From positions 1 to 47,977 of the forward strand of contig JAIPJR010000005.1 in the NCBI GenBank assembly GCA_021734045.1: a stretch of DNA of 47,977 nt, read 5' to 3'. Shown here piece by piece: positions 45,328 to 47,977 of this stretch. Source of the DNA: Fidelibacterota bacterium. GTDB taxonomy: Bacteria; Fidelibacterota; UBA8477. The notes below the pieces were generated by a model that was not told the DNA's origin, did no database searches, and was given only the letters and a program-made list of their open reading frames with translations. A program made the translations under genes and the position numbers. Position 1 is the stretch's first letter; every line of letters starts with the position of its first letter.

Positions 45328-47508
45328 ATGAAATTGTTAAAACGCCTGGTGACGGTGGGATTCATGGTGCCGGCGATTCTATTTGCTGATTTAAGCGGGC
45401 TGGCAATCTGTCTCGATCCGGGTCATGGCGGCGGTCCGGGCACGGGGAAATGGTTCGAAGCAGTGGTGAATTTTCAGGTGGCGTTGGATACCGAATGGTT
45501 CCTGGATACCCAAAATCCTGACACGGTAATCCTCACAGTACGCGACTCCATGGCAACCCAACTGACCCTCAGTCAACGGGAGTACGTGGCCAACAGCAAC
45601 AATGTGGACTATTTCCATTCCATTCATCACAATGCCTTTCAGGGGACGGCCAACTACACACTGTCGCTTTACGAACAGTTATACACCAGTGGTCCTGCGC
45701 AATGGCCTGGCGAGGCGGATCTGTTTGCCGATATGGTTTCGCATGAAATATACCTGGCCTTGCGCACCACGGCAGACTATGGTGCCCGGGGCGATCGTGA
45801 TTTTCTGGGATTTAATCTGGGTGTATTGAATGACCTCACCATGCCGGGGGATTTGAGTGAAGGGAGTTTCTGGGACTTTCCACCGGAAATCCGACGATTG
45901 CAGAACAAAGCTTACCTGAAGACCGAAGCTGAGGCCATTTTATTCACATTCCTGGATTACTATGATGTTGCCCGACCCGAAATCGGTACGCTGGACGGCA
46001 TTGTGACCAACACGACGACGAATCAACCCGCCAGTGGTATTGCTGTTTCCATTACCCCCGCCCTGTCTGACTCTATTTATGTCACAGATGAAATTGGCAA
46101 TGGCTATTTCAGGTTCGACAGTCTAGCCCCGGGAGATTATACCCTCACAGCCGTTTCCGAATTTGACACCGTGAGTATCACCAAAACCGTTGCGTCTGGT
46201 GTCATTAATCATCAGGATCTCGCGCTGGCAGCATCTGCCGTAGCTGCACCAACCTTGCGATGGGTGGTGTACATGAATGGTTCGGTTCTGGTGAATATTA
46301 ATCCGGTGACCGGCGCCACCGGGTACCGGTTATTCTACACCGATGACCTGAGCAACTGGCCTGACAGTCAATTTGTGGATATCGTTTCTGCCAGCGCAAG
46401 CCTGGCCGATGCATTCCCGGCAGACACAGCGATTTTTATCAAAGCGCGCGCATTTAATGCCGTGGGTATCTCAGAATTCTCATCCGACACGTATGGTTGC
46501 TTTACCGGCGACCGGGATAATGACATTCTGATTGTGGATGGCTTTGACCGGTTTGGTGGCAGTGGCAGTTGGGGTGAATCGACACATGATTTTGCCGCCC
46601 GTCATGGCCAGGCTTGGGCTGGTGCGGGACTGGGATTTTCCACCATCGCCAATGAGATCGTTGGAACCAGTATGCTCACCGGATTCTGGGCGCTGGACTG
46701 GTTGCTGGGGGACGAATCCACGGCAGATGAGACGCTGAATGCAGACGAACAGGACATGATTGCAGCATATCTGAATCAAGGCGGTCGGGTTTTTATATCG
46801 GGTTCTGAAATCGCCTACGATCTGGATGCGCAAGGGAGCACGGCTGATAAAGATTTTATTCACAATTACCTGAAAGTGAATTACGCCGGGGATAACGCCG
46901 ATGATCCTTATGTGGATGGTGAGGCCGGGACTGAATTTGCCGGTTTGAATTTCACCTACGGACTAACCGGTTCACCCTACCCGGAGGACTGGCCGGATTA
47001 CTTTAATGTCACCAGCGGCGGGCAAGTCGTTTTGAAGTACGGTAATAACCGGGTGGCAGGTGTGGCGTATGCCGGGACATTTACCGGCAGCACCAATGGT
47101 TATGTGGTTACCACCGGATTTCCCATGGAGACTATTGATGATGCCCAGGAACAGGTGAATCTGGCCGCACGGGTGGTGGATTTCTTTACCCAACCGGTGA
47201 GCATCACCAATGAGGGCTTGGAAGTACCACAGACCCTGGCTATTACACGGGCATTTCCCAATCCCTTTAATGGGTCGGTGACACTGGATCTGGTTGTACC
47301 GGAAAATGCCAATTCACCGCTGCTGGAAATATTTGATCTCACGGGGCGGCGGATTTATGAACAGCAGATGCTGCCCGGGAAATGGCAACAGTCCGTACGC
47401 TGGACCGGGAAAACCTCCGGCGGATTGCCGGTAGCATCGGGTGTTTACATCGCCCGGTTGAGCGGCCGGCATCAGTCAAGCCATGTGAAGTTGCATTTGG
47501 TGAAATAG
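45328..47508 (+). CDS. secreted multidomain amidase with T9SS-like sorting domain
   Basis: The 726-residue protein has a signal peptide (TVGFMVPAILFADLSG) and an Amidase_3-type domain of about 200 residues with ICLDPGHGGGPG (His), WFEAVVN (Glu) and FHSIHHNAF (His), all three zinc ligands. A carboxypeptidase-regulatory-like beta domain follows (about 220-305), then a fibronectin-type III-like unit (about 308-390), a Rossmann-like domain of about 220 residues with ILIVDGFDRFGG and LNQGGRVFISGSEIAYDL, and the type A sorting tail FPNPFNGSVTLDL to HVKLHLVK. It may cut cell-wall peptides outside the cell or on other bacteria. It starts one base after the foldase stop. Confidence 0.87.
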   Translation: MKLLKRLVTVGFMVPAILFADLSGLAICLDPGHGGGPGTGKWFEAVVNFQVALDTEWFLDTQNPDTVILTVRDSMATQLTLSQREYVANSNNVDYFHSIHHNAFQGTANYTLSLYEQLYTSGPAQWPGEADLFADMVSHEIYLALRTTADYGARGDRDFLGFNLGVLNDLTMPGDLSEGSFWDFPPEIRRLQNKAYLKTEAEAILFTFLDYYDVARPEIGTLDGIVTNTTTNQPASGIAVSITPALSDSIYVTDEIGNGYFRFDSLAPGDYTLTAVSEFDTVSITKTVASGVINHQDLALAASAVAAPTLRWVVYMNGSVLVNINPVTGATGYRLFYTDDLSNWPDSQFVDIVSASASLADAFPADTAIFIKARAFNAVGISEFSSDTYGCFTGDRDNDILIVDGFDRFGGSGSWGESTHDFAARHGQAWAGAGLGFSTIANEIVGTSMLTGFWALDWLLGDESTADETLNADEQDMIAAYLNQGGRVFISGSEIAYDLDAQGSTADKDFIHNYLKVNYAGDNADDPYVDGEAGTEFAGLNFTYGLTGSPYPEDWPDYFNVTSGGQVVLKYGNNRVAGVAYAGTFTGSTNGYVVTTGFPMETIDDAQEQVNLAARVVDFFTQPVSITNEGLEVPQTLAITRAFPNPFNGSVTLDLVVPENANSPLLEIFDLTGRRIYEQQMLPGKWQQSVRWTGKTSGGLPVASGVYIARLSGRHQSSHVKLHLVK

Positions 47509-47562
47509 GATTTGGAGGTAATCACGTGACAAGTTTCGAACAAAATAAGGACGCCTGACACA

Positions 47563-47977
47563 ATGGCCCTGCAATGCGGAATCATCGGTCTGCCCAATGT
47601 GGGCAAATCCACCATTTTCAATGCCCTCACCGCTTCGGATATTCCGGCGGAGAATTACCCCTTCTGCACCATTGAGCCCAATGTGGGCATTGTGCCAGTC
47701 CCGGACGCTAACTTGAAAAAACTGGCGGAAATCTACCAGCCGGAAAAGGTGACACCGGCAGTGGTGGAATTTGTGGATATTGCCGGTCTGGTGAAGGGGG
47801 CCAGCAAGGGCGAGGGATTAGGCAACCAGTTCCTCTCTCACATCCGCGAAGTCACCGCCATCTGCCATGTGGTGCGCTGTTTTGTGGACGATAATGTGAC
47901 CCATGTGGAAGGCAGCATTGATCCCATTCGGGATGTGGAAATCATCGAATCCGAACTGATTGTGAAAGATCTGGATT
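47563..47977 (+). CDS. ychF: YchF/OLA1 family ribosome-associated GTPase (3' end outside window)
   Basis: The partial 138-residue frame begins ATG 47563 with AAGGA upstream. The G1 loop [17 protein letters not shown], the [18 protein letters not shown] segment and the G3-like [21 protein letters not shown] match YchF very closely. YchF binds ATP as well as GTP and the ribosome in stress. The remaining two thirds lie outside the window. The gene lies 54 bases after the secreted amidase gene. Confidence 0.95.
   Translation, partial: MALQCGIIGLPNVGKSTIFNALTASDIPAENYPFCTIEPNVGIVPVPDANLKKLAEIYQPEKVTPAVVEFVDIAGLVKGASKGEGLGNQFLSHIREVTAICHVVRCFVDDNVTHVEGSIDPIRDVEIIESELIVKDLD

Overview
The window is a dense bacterial chromosome segment that starts inside a DUF47 gene and ends inside a YchF GTPase gene. 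I see no rRNA, tRNA, CRISPR array, insertion sequence or phage gene, and no gene-free stretch longer than about 270 bases. Three proteins end in type IX secretion (T9SS-like) sorting domains. Others are outer-membrane barrels, an Omp28-type thioredoxin lipoprotein, a PorV/PorQ-like barrel and a probable serine palmitoyltransferase. This points to the FCB superphylum. Many genes have strong AGGAGG-type ribosome sites, which Bacteroidota usually lack, so a lineage outside Bacteroidota (Marinimicrobia/Neomarinimicrobiota, Calditrichota or KSB1-like) is my inference. The gene set fits an aerobic heterotroph that degrades fatty acids and may make sphingolipids.

Layout. 1-5200: phosphate genes (DUF47, Ppx/GppA), an alpha-oxoamine synthase with a small basic unknown protein, a PhyH dioxygenase, an exported peroxiredoxin and a lipoprotein. 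5309-11351: a complete beta-oxidation operon in fadN-fadA-fadE form, headed by a TetR regulator with a palindromic operator over its promoter. 11473-17341: an envelope run (S1/P1-type nuclease with sorting tail, DUF2231 membrane protein, Omp28, outer-membrane barrel, TlpA thioredoxin, small sorting-domain protein). 17348-21877: a thiol/sulfur run read from an ECF sigma factor and Cys-rich anti-sigma through glutaredoxin, GroES, CoA-disulfide-reductase-like flavoprotein, DUF1858, OsmC, rhodanese and DUF6132, ending in a tiny membrane ORF whose UGA is followed by a SECIS-like hairpin.

21946-28522: DUF4920 lipoprotein, PepSY-type membrane protein, RF1, DUF1385, L31, aspartate aminotransferase, a Cas6b-like protein with no CRISPR around it, and Rho. 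28670-39358: folC, murI, an amidase, barrel proteins, an orphan MotB-like protein with a near-consensus promoter, FtsB/DivIC and enolase. 39627-47977, plus strand: an M16 peptidase pair, a TrkA-N potassium channel with an altered filter, a two-domain PpiC foldase lipoprotein, a secreted multidomain amidase and YchF.

The strongest leads for something undescribed are the possible small selenoprotein at 17348-17515, the orphan Cas6b-like protein beside rho at 26543-27178, the sigma-controlled thiol/persulfide run, and the TlpA-barrel-Omp28 envelope module. All functions are read from sequence by eye, without database searches.
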